Positions 8,526 through 20,380 are shown, counted from the first letter of the stretch. The stretch: DNA of 64,000 bases from Gemmataceae bacterium (GCA_022842245.1 JALHPZ010000014.1:107831-171830), one strand, 5' to 3'. Numbers and translations: made by a program. The notes: a model not told the origin generated them from the letters alone.

Positions 8526-9451
8526 CCGCGACGCATGCGCATTCCCACGGCCACGGGCACCATCACCACCACGACCACGGCGACGAGAACCTCGAGAATC
8601 TCTTCACCGTGGGTATTTGCGGGGCGTTCGGCACCGTCGCGGTCGCGCTGGCCCTACCGGCAATCAACAACCCCGACCCCAACAATCCGTCGATCCTGAC
8701 GATCATCCTCAGCAAGGATTTCCACCTGTTCGTGCTGATCGCCGGTATCGCATTGCTGGTGCTGACGCTCGTGCGGGCGATCGCCCTGTGGCGCGAGGCG
8801 GCCGAACACGCCAGGCTCCACCATTCGCACCACCATCACCACGACGACCCGAATCACGTTCACGACGAGAACTGCGGACACGACCACCAGCACGATCACG
8901 GGAATTCCCACGGTCACGGTCATGCCCACGGGCACGACCACGATCATTCGCATGGCGGCGTCTACTGGCGCGCCGTCGTGCTGCTCTTCCCGATCGTGCT
9001 CTTCATCTGGGGCCAGCCGAACAAAGGGTTCAGCGACGAGTGGATCAACGAACGGCTCGGCACGGCCAGCGAGATCGGCGAACGCAAGGCGCTCGCCTCC
9101 AAGGAGGGCGGACGCCGGTTCAGCTTCGACGAATTGAATGCCTTCGCCAACAACGCCGAGAAGCGAGAGAGCGAAGAAGGTAAAACGGCCACGGTGAAGG
9201 GCCAGTTCAAGAAGATCGGCGACCGAGAAGCGACGCTGTTCCGCTTGAAGATGACCTGCTGCGCCGCGGACACGATCCCGCTCAAGGCGCGCATCATCAC
9301 CGACAGCTCGCTCGGTACCATCGCGAACAACGCCTGGGTCGAAGTCACGGGCCAGTTGCAGTTCGTACAGATGCCTGGTTCGTCGGAGTACCTGCCGCTG
9401 ATCGTGGCCGAGACGAAGAACATCAAGACGAAGGGCGTCGTGCCCGAATAA
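8522..9451 (+). CDS. His-rich DUF1980 / TIGR03943 partner protein
   Basis: The 309-residue protein begins with a histidine-rich cytoplasmic-type segment (HSHGHGHHHHHDHG), followed by two membrane helices and then a second, longer His/Asp-rich region at about residues 99-143. After a third hydrophobic helix comes a DUF1980-type domain with the signature MTCCAADTIPL. The His clusters are likely metal-binding, and the two cysteines of MTCCAAD are conserved in the family. The gene is translationally coupled to the COG0701 permease and ends 12 bp before the ferritin-like gene. The pair probably forms one transport complex. Confidence 0.82.
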   Translation: MTATHAHSHGHGHHHHHDHGDENLENLFTVGICGAFGTVAVALALPAINNPDPNNPSILTIILSKDFHLFVLIAGIALLVLTLVRAIALWREAAEHARLHHSHHHHHDDPNHVHDENCGHDHQHDHGNSHGHGHAHGHDHDHSHGGVYWRAVVLLFPIVLFIWGQPNKGFSDEWINERLGTASEIGERKALASKEGGRRFSFDELNAFANNAEKRESEEGKTATVKGQFKKIGDREATLFRLKMTCCAADTIPLKARIITDSSLGTIANNAWVEVTGQLQFVQMPGSSEYLPLIVAETKNIKTKGVVPE

Positions 9452-9463
9452 ACGGGAGCGATC

Positions 9464-10921
9464 ATGTCCACGCCGAAGCCGCTCGAAGGGTATCAGTCCT
9501 ACAAGGGCATCCCGCCGCTCGCGGGCTTGTGCAGCATCGAGGACGCGCTCAAGCCCGGCCTCGGCGTCGAGGAGTGCGTCCGCCGGCTGAAGCGGTTCCA
9601 CTACTGCTTCGTCCGGCTTCACGGCATCCTCACCGCCCGCATTACGTCGGTGCCGATCTACGAATTGAAGACGGCCTTCGCCCACCACGCCTACCTCTGC
9701 GCCGAGCACGCGGCCGCCCTGCGGACGCGCGTCGGCGAGATGCGCGAGCCGCCGCTGGGATTGGAAGCGGTGCCGCACCCGGCGCTGGAGGCGTTCTTCG
9801 ACGAGATTCAGGCGGCACCGACGACGGAGGAGTTGTTGGGCGGGTTGTACGAAGTCGCGGTCAATAAACTTCACCAAGACGTATATGGTTATTTGAATGA
9901 AACACATCCATTGACCGATGCACCAAGTCGGCGTCTACTAAAATTTGCTGCTTCTGAACTGCTAGAGGTGATGTCATTTGGGATTGGCGCCTTTTATTCC
10001 ATGCGGAGGGCGAACGCAACCGGATGGGTTCATCAACCCGCATACGAAGTTTGGGTTGATGAAGTGCTCAATCGATTGGTTGCCTCTGCAGGGGATCTCG
10101 ATGGTACAAAATCCGAATCCAACGAACCAATCATCCGTCGCTATTCCACCAAGCCCTACGTCTACGACCCCGTCCCGCAGCGAGACGAGCGCTTCACCGA
10201 CCGCTGGAACCAGGGCGTGAACGCCGAGGCGTTCCTCTACTCCGAACAGTATCCGGCCAAGGCGAAGGCGCTGATGATGCTCTACAAGCGCATCCGCGAG
10301 ATCGACGTGCCGGAGATGATGGCGTCGATCTTGGCTCAAACGCCCGGCAAGCCGTGGGGCTACTACCGCGACATGTCCCGGCAGCTATGGGACGAAGCCC
10401 GCCACGCCATGATGGGCGAAGTCGGCTTCGTCTCCCTCGGCGTCGACTGGACGAAGGCCCGCATCACCTGGAACTGGTCGTACCGCCTCAACACCGAATG
10501 CACGCCGGCCGAACGGCACGCGGTCCTCTTTTTCATCGAGCAGGGGCTGATGCCGAAGACCGGCAAGCGCTACGAGTACGAGGTCGCCGGCGAATCGGGC
10601 ATCCCGCTGATGAAGACGATCCAGGACTTCGACTGGGCCGACGAGGTGCTGCACAGCCAGATCGGCCGGCAGTGGCTGGTGCCGGAGTTGGGCGGATTGC
10701 AGAACGCTCTGAAGTACGGCGACGAGTGCTGGAGCAAGATCCTGAGCAACTGGACGACGGTCCGCGACCAGGGGCTGACGCAGCACGAGAACTGGTGGCC
10801 GGCGATCTATTCGCAGGCCTGCGCGAGTGCTGGCGAAGAAGCCGATCCGTTGGTGTTAAGCTTCAACGAGACGTACGAAGCCAAGCGGGCCGACATCCAC
10901 CGCGGCATCGTAGGGGAGTAA
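9464..10921 (+). CDS. Unrecognised ferritin-like (possible diiron) protein
   Basis: I do not recognise this 485-residue family by name. It is rich in helix-forming sequence and has two ExxH motifs, DEARH (E311, H314) and DEVLH (E394, H397). This is the pattern of ferritin-like dinuclear metal proteins; further carboxylates such as E130 could complete the site. No signal peptide or membrane helix is visible. It starts 12 bp after the His-rich DUF1980 gene, so a link to metal handling is likely by context. The codons for about residues 133-226 have a very different base composition from the rest of the gene, while the frame stays intact. The enzymatic role, if any, is unknown. Confidence 0.6.
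   Translation: MSTPKPLEGYQSYKGIPPLAGLCSIEDALKPGLGVEECVRRLKRFHYCFVRLHGILTARITSVPIYELKTAFAHHAYLCAEHAAALRTRVGEMREPPLGLEAVPHPALEAFFDEIQAAPTTEELLGGLYEVAVNKLHQDVYGYLNETHPLTDAPSRRLLKFAASELLEVMSFGIGAFYSMRRANATGWVHQPAYEVWVDEVLNRLVASAGDLDGTKSESNEPIIRRYSTKPYVYDPVPQRDERFTDRWNQGVNAEAFLYSEQYPAKAKALMMLYKRIREIDVPEMMASILAQTPGKPWGYYRDMSRQLWDEARHAMMGEVGFVSLGVDWTKARITWNWSYRLNTECTPAERHAVLFFIEQGLMPKTGKRYEYEVAGESGIPLMKTIQDFDWADEVLHSQIGRQWLVPELGGLQNALKYGDECWSKILSNWTTVRDQGLTQHENWWPAIYSQACASAGEEADPLVLSFNETYEAKRADIHRGIVGE
9861..10140. other. Low-G+C patch inside the ferritin-like gene
   Basis: By hand count this 280-nt stretch is about 47% G+C (its first 40 nt only 30%). A 60-nt block upstream (9721-9780) is about 77% and one downstream (10141-10200) about 63%. 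Both edges are abrupt and the reading frame continues through. The patch uses codons such as AAT, AAA, TTA-like and CCA that are rare in neighbouring genes. It looks like a segment recombined in from a divergent homologue. Confidence 0.7.
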
Positions 10922-10927
10922 ACGAAG

Positions 10928-10952
10928 ACGCCCGCCGGGATTCGGCGGGCGT
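10928..10952. terminator. Stem-loop between convergent genes
   Basis: A perfect 10-bp stem (ACGCCCGCCG with CGGCGGGCGT) with a 5-nt loop lies between the stop of the ferritin-like gene and the stop of rpsU. The T-runs on both sides are poor, but its position between two converging genes supports a shared terminator. Confidence 0.6.
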
Positions 10953-10976
10953 TCTCGATGAATCGTCGTGTTGGGT

Positions 10977-11174
10977 TTACACGAGGCCTTCTTGTCCTTT
11001 GCGGGCGGCCTTCTGCTTGCGAAGGGCCGCGCGGCGGCGCTGTTCGCAGGGCTTCTCGTAGTGCTGGTGGGCGCGGAGTTCCTTCTGCATCCCGCTCCGC
11101 TCGATCAGTTTCTTGAATCGGCGCATCGCCTGGCCGATTGGTTCTTTGTCGTGAACCCGCATCCGCAGCCCCAT
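10977..11174 (-). CDS. rpsU: 30S ribosomal protein bS21
   Basis: This small basic protein of 65 residues joins the 30S platform near the anti-Shine-Dalgarno end of 16S rRNA. The RVHDKEPIGQAMRRFKK start and the HYEKPCEQRRR segment are the bS21 signature, followed by the usual Lys/Arg-rich tail. The ATG has a strong GGAGG five bases upstream. It is a single gene, convergent with the ferritin-like gene and divergent from the S9 peptidase. Confidence 0.93.
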   Translation of the reverse strand: MGLRMRVHDKEPIGQAMRRFKKLIERSGMQKELRAHQHYEKPCEQRRRAALRKQKAARKGQEGLV

Positions 11175-11383
11175 TCGTCCTCCAGTTTCCGCAGCCGTGG
11201 CCGCCCGTTTGAGAGAGTCCGCCCGAATTTGGGCAAGTGGTTACTATAGTCGGCTCCGCCGGTCGGGCCATAGTGATTTTTCCACCGTCGCACGGAAAAG
11301 CCCGCCCTTCCCGATCCCGGACCGCTCGACAGGTCTTCGCAACCGCTATAAATTGCTCAGATTCCCACCCGGAGCGCACCCGC

Positions 11384-14380
<2,997 letters not shown>

Positions 14381-14406
14381 GTGCGGAATGCGGAGTGAAA
14401 ACCAAG

Positions 14407-14435
14407 AAGCCCCGCGACGAACGTCGCGGGGCTTT
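14407..14435 (+). terminator. Rho-independent-type terminator
   Basis: A perfect 12-bp stem (AAGCCCCGCGAC with GTCGCGGGGCTT) with a GAAC loop, ending in TTT, lies 26 bp after the S9 peptidase stop. It lies between that gene and the convergent metK gene, and could act in both directions. Confidence 0.8.
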
Positions 14436-14481
14436 GTCGTTGACACAGGAACACCGGCGGACTGATGTCACGCCGTTCGCC

Positions 14482-15744
14482 TTACACCCCCGCGGCCTTT
14501 CGCAGGGCTTCGGCCTTGTCGGTCTTTTCCCACGGGAAGCCGTCGCGGCCGAAGTGGCCGTGGGCCGCCGTCGGGCGGTAGATCGGCCGGCGCAGGTCGA
14601 GCGTCTCGATGATCCCCTTCGGCGTCAGCTTGAAGTGCTCGCGAATGAGGGCGACGAGCTTCTCGTCGGTTACGCCGGGAGCGCTCGTCTTGTTCGTGTT
14701 CACCCAGATGTTCAGCGGGTCAGGGTAGCCGATGGCGTAGCTGAGCTGCACTTCGCATTCGCGCGCGAGCTTGGCGGCGACGATGTTCTTGGCGATGTAC
14801 CGGCAGACGTACGCGGCGCTGCGGTCGACCTTGGTCGGGTCCTTGCCACTGAAGGCGCCGCCGCCGTGCCGGCCGCGGCCGCCGTAGGTGTCGACGATGA
14901 TCTTCCGGCCGGTCAGACCGCAGTCGCCGTGCGGGCCGCCGGTGAGGAAGCAGCCGGTCGGGTTGATGTGGCAGGCGATGTCGTTCGGCCCCATTTTCGG
15001 CGAGCCGCCCGGCGGCACCATGACCAGTTCGCCTTTCACCAAGTCGGGCCGGTCGGCCTTCAGCACGGGCAGGATCAGGTCCTTGATGATCTGTTGGCGC
15101 GCCTCGTCGGTGAAGTAGTCTTCGCCCCCTCGGCTGGTCATGACGGCGCGGGTGTGCTGTGTCGAGAGCACGACGGTATGGATGCGGTGCGGCGTGCCGT
15201 CGGCGTTGTACTCGACCGTCACCTGGCTCTTGGCGTCAGGGCGTAGCCACGCGATCTTGCCTTCACTGCGGAGCTTGGCGTGGAACGCGACAAGCCGGTG
15301 CGCGAGGTCGATCGGCAGCGGCATCAGCGTCGGCGTCTCGTCACAGGCGAAGCCGAACATCATGCCTTGATCGCCGGCGCCGCCAACGTCCACCCCCTGG
15401 CTGATGTGCGGGGATTGCGCGTGGATCAGGCAGTTCACCTGCACGGCGTCCGCCGTGAAGCCGATCTCTTCCCGCTCGGCGTCGTCCTTCGCGACGTAGC
15501 CGATGTCCGTCACGACTTGCCGCACGAGGGCGTCGACGGCCTTGCGCGTCAGCGGTGCCTTGGTCGTGATCTCGCCGGCCACGGTGCAGTGGTCGGTCGT
15601 GACAAGCGTCTCGCACGCCACGCGGCTCTTCGGGTCGTGCGACAGGCAGAAGTCCAGCACCGCGTCGCTGATCTGGTCGGCCACCTTGTCAGGGTGGCCC
15701 ATGGAAACGGATTCGCTGGTGAACAGGTATCGGTCTGCGGACAC
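14482..15744 (-). CDS. metK: S-adenosylmethionine synthetase
   Basis: This enzyme makes S-adenosylmethionine from methionine and ATP. The 420-residue protein is slightly longer than the usual 380-400. It has the N-terminal [20 protein letters not shown] segment, the [13 protein letters not shown] motif and the [19 protein letters not shown] signature. The start ATG fits the family. I looked for a SAM riboswitch in the short upstream region and saw none. The gene is alone between two terminators. Confidence 0.97.
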   Translation of the reverse strand: MSADRYLFTSESVSMGHPDKVADQISDAVLDFCLSHDPKSRVACETLVTTDHCTVAGEITTKAPLTRKAVDALVRQVVTDIGYVAKDDAEREEIGFTADAVQVNCLIHAQSPHISQGVDVGGAGDQGMMFGFACDETPTLMPLPIDLAHRLVAFHAKLRSEGKIAWLRPDAKSQVTVEYNADGTPHRIHTVVLSTQHTRAVMTSRGGEDYFTDEARQQIIKDLILPVLKADRPDLVKGELVMVPPGGSPKMGPNDIACHINPTGCFLTGGPHGDCGLTGRKIIVDTYGGRGRHGGGAFSGKDPTKVDRSAAYVCRYIAKNIVAAKLARECEVQLSYAIGYPDPLNIWVNTNKTSAPGVTDEKLVALIREHFKLTPKGIIETLDLRRPIYRPTAAHGHFGRDGFPWEKTDKAEALRKAAGV

Positions 15745-15831
15745 GGCGTCTCTCGCGAAGGAAGTCGGTTCGCTCGAACGAGCGTAGTGCGGACTGTTTT
15801 AGGCCTGTCGCCGGGAATTGGGAGTCGCCGG

Positions 15832-15873
15832 AAACGAAAACGGCCGGGCGAGGTCTCCACCTCGGTCCGGCCG
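15832..15873 (-). terminator. Terminator of the TIGR03000 gene
   Basis: Read on the minus strand, a long stem (CGGCCGG and CGAGGT arms with a small internal bulge) is followed by TTTTCGTTT. It lies 21 bp after the stop of the Cys-rich gene and upstream of metK, so it separates the two units. Confidence 0.75.
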
Positions 15874-15894
15874 CTTCGGAACGGGGAGCTTCGA

Positions 15895-16521
15895 TTACTT
15901 GTTCGCCACTGTCGCGGTCTTCGCGGCTTTCACCTTGGTGAGCAGTTCGCCGAACGATTGCTTCACGGTCTCGCCGCCACGGACGACAACGCGTAGATCC
16001 TGGCGGACCATCGCGCCGTCGATCGCGAGTTCGGCAGACATCTCATAGTAGTACGTGCGGTCGGCGAGCAAAGCCGGCGTGGCAAACGCACGGTTGGCGC
16101 CGGTGCCCGGTACGACATTGCCGTCGACGATCAGCTTGGCTTCGGCGGGGAGTTCGATCTCAATGCTGGCAGGCTTCTTGTCCTCGGCTTTCGGCGTGGC
16201 CGGTTCGGGCACCGCCAAAGGGGGCTCAACGCGCGCCGGCGTCGCCCAGGTCACGATGCCACCGCAGCAGCCGCCGCCGAAACAGCCCGTGCAGGACCAG
16301 CCGGTGCAACCGCAACCGTGCCGTACGATGGGACCGACGACGTAACCGGTGCATCCGGTACAGCCAGTACAACCGGAGCAACCATAGCAACCGACGGAAT
16401 AGACAACCGGAGCGGATCGAACCACGATCGGGGCACCGCCGCAACAACCGGCCGAGCGCCAGTGGAACGAAGCCGTATCGCCTGTGGTCGCGAAGGCGGT
16501 CATGAGAACCAAGCTGTACAT
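15895..16521 (-). CDS. Cys-rich TIGR03000-domain protein
   Basis: The 208-residue protein has a hydrophobic start (possibly an export signal). A region of about 65 residues follows with 13 cysteines in GC-type repeats such as GCSGCTGCTGCTG. The C-terminal domain contains IEIELPAEAKLIVDGNVVPGTG, which fits the planctomycete TIGR03000 family. That domain usually reads P-A-A-x-L-x-V-D-G. Function is unknown; the Cys-rich part could form disulfides in a cell-envelope structure or bind metal. It is the only gene in its transcript, with its own terminator. Confidence 0.72.
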   Translation of the reverse strand: MYSLVLMTAFATTGDTASFHWRSAGCCGGAPIVVRSAPVVYSVGCYGCSGCTGCTGCTGYVVGPIVRHGCGCTGWSCTGCFGGGCCGGIVTWATPARVEPPLAVPEPATPKAEDKKPASIEIELPAEAKLIVDGNVVPGTGANRAFATPALLADRTYYYEMSAELAIDGAMVRQDLRVVVRGGETVKQSFGELLTKVKAAKTATVANK

Positions 16522-16718
16522 CGGTGGGGTCTCGTAAGAGGGGTGCAATGAGAGAATATCTGGAGATTTTGGGAGGTCAAAGCAATTTGGGAGAAATGGA
16601 TAATACGCCCGGCGTCGACTCCCGCGCAACGCGCGAGGTGGACACAACTGGCGGATTCGATTCGTCGCCTTGGGAGTCGGCACGGGATCGGTTAGAATCG
16701 CCTGGAGAGGTATGCGAC

Positions 16719-16793
16719 ATGCCGATCCACGATTGGTCGCAAGTCGACGCGGGGGTCTTCCACGGGCATCCGAAGCCCAATTCACACCTTTAA
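16719..16793 (+). pseudogene. 5' remnant of a DUF4058-family gene
   Basis: A 24-codon frame opens with MPIHDWSQVDAGVFHG. The planctomycete DUF4058 family characteristically begins MPIHDW-x-R-V-x-A-G-x-F-H. After that the similarity is lost and the frame stops at TAA, four bases before the ECF sigma gene. A GGAGAGG sits upstream and TAGAAT lies about 24 bases before the ATG, so the start signals still look intact. It is best read as the leftover head of a larger gene, its body lost. It could still act as a leader for the sigma gene. Confidence 0.55.
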
Positions 16794-16797
16794 CCCG

Positions 16798-17499
16798 ATG
16801 TTCGCCACGACGCACTGGAGCCTGATCGCGGCGGCCGGGGATCCCGGCGATCCGGCGTCGCGCGCGGCGCTCGCCCAACTCTGCGAAGCCTACTGGTTCC
16901 CGGTGTACGCCTACATCCGGCGGAAGGGGCACGATCGCGCCAAGGCCGAGGATCTCACGCAGGGCTTCTTCGCCCGACTGCTCGAAAAGAACGACCTGGC
17001 GATGGCGGATCGCACGCGAGGCCGGTTCCGCGCCTTCCTGCTCGCGGCCTGCCAACACTTCCTCGCCAACCAGCACGACTTCGAAACCGCCGACAAACGA
17101 GGCGGCGGACGGCGCGTCCTCTCGCTCGACTTCGACTCGGCCGAGGGGAAGTTCACGCGGGAACCGGCGGCGAACCACGACTCGGCGGAACGACTCTTCG
17201 AACGCCGCTGGGCGGTTGAGTTGCTCGACCGGGCACTGGCGGAATTGCGGTTGGAATACGTGCAGACCGATCGCGGTATGCTTTTCGACCTCCTTAAGCC
17301 GACGCTCGTAGGGGAATCGACCACGGGATACGAGGCCATTTCGAACCAGCTCGGCCTCGGCATCGGTGCGGTCAAGGTCGCGGTCCATCGGCTCCGGCAG
17401 CGCTACCGGGATCGGATCCGCGAAGTCATCGGCCGGACCGTCGCCGATTCGGCCGACATCGATGCCGAAATCCGCGACCTTTTTGCCGCCTTGGCCTGA
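16798..17499 (+). CDS. ECF-type sigma factor (planctomycete subgroup)
   Basis: This 233-residue protein has sigma region 2 around AYWFPVYAYIRRKGHDRAKAEDLTQGFFARLLEK and region 4 around GYEAISNQLGLGIGAVKVAVHRLRQRYRDRIREV. The N-terminal FATTHWSLI motif is typical of sigma factors paired with kinases in planctomycetes. No anti-sigma factor is adjacent. The membrane Ser/Thr kinase follows after 74 bp on the same strand, so phosphorylation by that kinase is the likely control. That is known context for such pairs but not proven here. Confidence 0.9.
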   Translation: MFATTHWSLIAAAGDPGDPASRAALAQLCEAYWFPVYAYIRRKGHDRAKAEDLTQGFFARLLEKNDLAMADRTRGRFRAFLLAACQHFLANQHDFETADKRGGGRRVLSLDFDSAEGKFTREPAANHDSAERLFERRWAVELLDRALAELRLEYVQTDRGMLFDLLKPTLVGESTTGYEAISNQLGLGIGAVKVAVHRLRQRYRDRIREVIGRTVADSADIDAEIRDLFAALA

Positions 17500-17573
17500 T
17501 TGTCCTGTAACCTTCTCCCGAAGACGCTTCATCCACCGGTGACGCCGCTGACCGCGCGACCCGGAGCCTCTCC

Positions 17574-20021
17574 ATGAACCGTTATCTTGCCCTGGCCTAT
17601 GGCCTGTTCGTCGCCGCCCTCCTCCTCCTGCTCGGACTCGGCGATTACAAGGGCGACAACTTCTCGCAAACCCTCTTTGGCTACGGGCGATTCAACGCGA
17701 ACGCCGTCTATCTCACGCTTGGCGTCCTCGGCTTGGCCTCCTGGTGGAATTTCGTCCAATGGCGGAAATCCAGCACCGGCCCCGCGTCCACATCGATCCA
17801 TTTCGTGCTCGCGAACGTCTGGTTCGCCATCGCCGTCGCGATGATTCTCGGCACTTGGGTCCATCCCTCGTCGAGCCGCCGCGTGAGCCTCTACGGCTTC
17901 AGCCGGTATGAAGTCCCGCCGGTCTATCTGATGAATGCGGTGGCGTTCGCGGCCGCGTTCCTCCACCTTCGCTGGTGGCGAAAAGCCGGGCGTCCCGGCG
18001 TCACCGAAGCCAGCCACTTCGCGCTCGCCAACGTTTGGTTCCTTGCGGCCGTCGTGATCGTTCTCGGCATCGGCGACCACCGCGACAGCGGGAGATACGC
18101 GACTCTATTCGGTTACGGAAAGATGGATGAACTTCCGCCGTACGTCGCCGTCGGCTTGATGGTCCTGGCCGCGATCTGGAATTTCCGCGCCCGGCGGTTC
18201 GTTGCCTTGAAACCGCTATCGAAATCGGCCCCCCTTCCGGCCGACGACCTGATGGACGGCGACTGGAAGAGGCCGCTGGCCTTCGCCCTGGTAGCATCGC
18301 TGATCGTCGTCGTCTTCGGTGCGACGTTTCTCGTCTCGACGCGGAACGACCGAAGACCGCCGCCGATCCAGATGGGGCAGGGAATTGGCGATGCCGAGCA
18401 AGTCCGACCGTTCAATCCGATCGTCGAATCGCCGCCGCAAGCCGCGGGTCTGCCGATGTGGATTGTCGGAGTTCCGATCCTCGTGGCAACTCTGACGGTC
18501 GGATTGCTCCTCGTCTTCATTTTCAGTCGGAAACGATCAACGTCGGTTCCCGTCTCAAACGCGGCATCGGCGCTCCCAACCCCGCCGCCGATCCCGCAAG
18601 CCGAAGTTCCCCGTCCGCCCCGCGCGTGCCCGCAATGCCGGGCGCCGATCGCGGCCGACGCGCCGCAGGGCCTCTGCCCGCGATGCCTCATGGCCGGGGC
18701 GTTCCAGTCGATCCTGAATCCGAACCGGACCAGTCCGTACGCCGGGTCGTTGGAACCGCCGACGCCGGAGGAAGTGCAGGAGTTCTTCCCGCACCTGGAG
18801 ATTCTGGGCCTCATCGGTGCGGGCGGCATGGGCGCGGTGTATCAGGCCCGGCAGCCGAATCTCGACCGCATCGTCGCTTTGAAGCTCATCCGGCCGCGCG
18901 AGGACAACCCCGCCTTTGCGGAGCGGTTCGTTCGCGAAGCGAGGGCGATGGCCAAGCTGACGCACCCGAACATCGTCACAATCTTCGAGTCCGGCGAAGC
19001 TGGTGGGTCGCTCTACCTCATCATGGAATTCATCGACGGCGTGACGCTCCGCGAAGCGATCCGCGCGAAGGCGGTGCAACCCACCGACGCGATGAAGATC
19101 GTCGGCCAACTCTGCGACGCACTCGAATACGCCCACTCGCAGGGCGTCGTCCACCGGGACATCAAACCGGAAAACATCCTGCTGGACCGCGCGGGCAAGG
19201 TGAAGGTCGTGGACTTCGGCCTCGCGAAGCTGGCCGACGACAACGCGATCTCCCTGACGCATACCCGCCAGGCGATGGGCACCCCGCACTACATGGCACC
19301 GGAGCAATGGGAAAAGCCGACGGAAGTGGACCACCGCGCCGACATCTACGCCCTCGGCGTGGTCATCTATGAACTGCTCACCGGCGAGTTGCCGCTCGGC
19401 CGTTTCGATCCACCGTCGGTGAAGTCTCGGCTGGACGCCCGCATCGACGAGATCGTGTTGAAGTTGCTATCGAAGGAACCGGACCGGCGTTATCAACGCG
19501 CCAGCGAAGTGCGGACGGCGCTCTTCGGCATCGGCGACCTGCGGGTCGAGGGCACGGTCCGCCGCCACGACGTCGGGAACCGCCGCGTCGATTTCTACGA
19601 GTACAAGTCGAAGAAGGAATTCCTCGGCTGGCCGCTCGTCCACATGGTCCGCGGCGTCGACCCGCGCACCGGCACACGCCGCGTCGCGAAGGGATGGATC
19701 GCCTGCGGCGATTCGTTCGCCATCGGCGGCATCGCCTTCGGCGGGATCGGGTCCATTGGGGTCATCGCCATCGCAGGCGTGTTCGGCCTTGGTCTGTTAA
19801 CGTTCGCGGGCGCGCTCGCGGTCGGCGGCATCGCCGTCGGTGGCACGGCACTGGGCTTCACCGCCTTTGGCGGCGTCGCACTCGGATGGCTCGCGCTCGG
19901 CGGCGTCGCCATCGGAAAGTACGCCCTCGGCGGCACGGTCGTCGGCCAGGTCACGAACCGGCACGGGGCGATCTCGAATCTCCCGGAGCGGATCTGGGCC
20001 GACATATCCAGTTGGTTCTAG
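17574..20021 (+). CDS. Membrane Ser/Thr protein kinase with triplicated N-terminal helix unit
   Basis: The 815-residue protein begins with three tandem units of about 60 residues (7-65, 77-137 and 149-208), each with two hydrophobic helices. They share LFGYG or LYGFS, then a Pro-Tyr pair and a W-N-F or WW ending. A membrane helix follows near 230-245 and another near 300. Then comes a Cys4 motif (CPQC to CPRC, about 352-373) and a Hanks-type kinase domain from about 405, with a GAGGMGAVY loop, HRDIKPEN (catalytic D529) and DFGLAK. The last 100 residues contain a hydrophobic glycine repeat (GGIAVGGTALG type). The ECF sigma gene sits just upstream. It is likely a sensor kinase acting on that factor. 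Confidence 0.88.
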   Translation: MNRYLALAYGLFVAALLLLLGLGDYKGDNFSQTLFGYGRFNANAVYLTLGVLGLASWWNFVQWRKSSTGPASTSIHFVLANVWFAIAVAMILGTWVHPSSSRRVSLYGFSRYEVPPVYLMNAVAFAAAFLHLRWWRKAGRPGVTEASHFALANVWFLAAVVIVLGIGDHRDSGRYATLFGYGKMDELPPYVAVGLMVLAAIWNFRARRFVALKPLSKSAPLPADDLMDGDWKRPLAFALVASLIVVVFGATFLVSTRNDRRPPPIQMGQGIGDAEQVRPFNPIVESPPQAAGLPMWIVGVPILVATLTVGLLLVFIFSRKRSTSVPVSNAASALPTPPPIPQAEVPRPPRACPQCRAPIAADAPQGLCPRCLMAGAFQSILNPNRTSPYAGSLEPPTPEEVQEFFPHLEILGLIGAGGMGAVYQARQPNLDRIVALKLIRPREDNPAFAERFVREARAMAKLTHPNIVTIFESGEAGGSLYLIMEFIDGVTLREAIRAKAVQPTDAMKIVGQLCDALEYAHSQGVVHRDIKPENILLDRAGKVKVVDFGLAKLADDNAISLTHTRQAMGTPHYMAPEQWEKPTEVDHRADIYALGVVIYELLTGELPLGRFDPPSVKSRLDARIDEIVLKLLSKEPDRRYQRASEVRTALFGIGDLRVEGTVRRHDVGNRRVDFYEYKSKKEFLGWPLVHMVRGVDPRTGTRRVAKGWIACGDSFAIGGIAFGGIGSIGVIAIAGVFGLGLLTFAGALAVGGIAVGGTALGFTAFGGVALGWLALGGVAIGKYALGGTVVGQVTNRHGAISNLPERIWADISSWF

Positions 20022-20080
20022 CTCCGGACCGCGTTTCGCAACGCGAAGCGATCACATCCCTTTTCATCACGAGGTGCGAG

Positions 20081-20380
20081 ATGGACGATTCGTCCTGGGC
20101 CTATGTCGGTGGCGGTCTCGGTGTCGTGCTCGGCCTTGCTGGAAGCTATTTCGGCGTCCGCGCCAGCCTCAAACACGCAAAGAGCGACGAGGAACGCCGG
20201 CTCGTCTGGCGCTTCTCGGCCGCGATCCTCTTCATGATCGGGCTTCTCATGGCCGGCCTGCTGCTACTCCCGCCGCCGTACAACTGGCTCTCCTGGATTC
20301 CCTACGCGTTCGTGCTCGTCGTCTCCATCCGGTACGCGAACAATCTTCAGGCCAAACTCCGTAACCCGGCCGAAAGCTAA
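20081..20380 (+). CDS. Small two-helix membrane protein
   Basis: The 99-residue product has a hydrophobic helix near residues 8-25 and a longer hydrophobic region near 44-85 that can hold two helices, with a charged KSDEERRLVWR loop between. GAGGTGCGAG precedes the ATG. It lies 59 bp after the kinase gene and may be co-transcribed. I do not recognise a named family. Confidence 0.6.
   Translation: MDDSSWAYVGGGLGVVLGLAGSYFGVRASLKHAKSDEERRLVWRFSAAILFMIGLLMAGLLLLPPPYNWLSWIPYAFVLVVSIRYANNLQAKLRNPAES

Noticed and set aside
7469..9451. A single 660-codon plus-strand frame spanning two genes
   Set aside because: The first half is the wrong frame across the COG0701 permease; only the part from 8522 is real and overlaps the permease stop as ATGA.
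15745..15831. Possible SAM riboswitch upstream of metK
   Set aside because: The region is short and I could not find the conserved core of any SAM riboswitch class.
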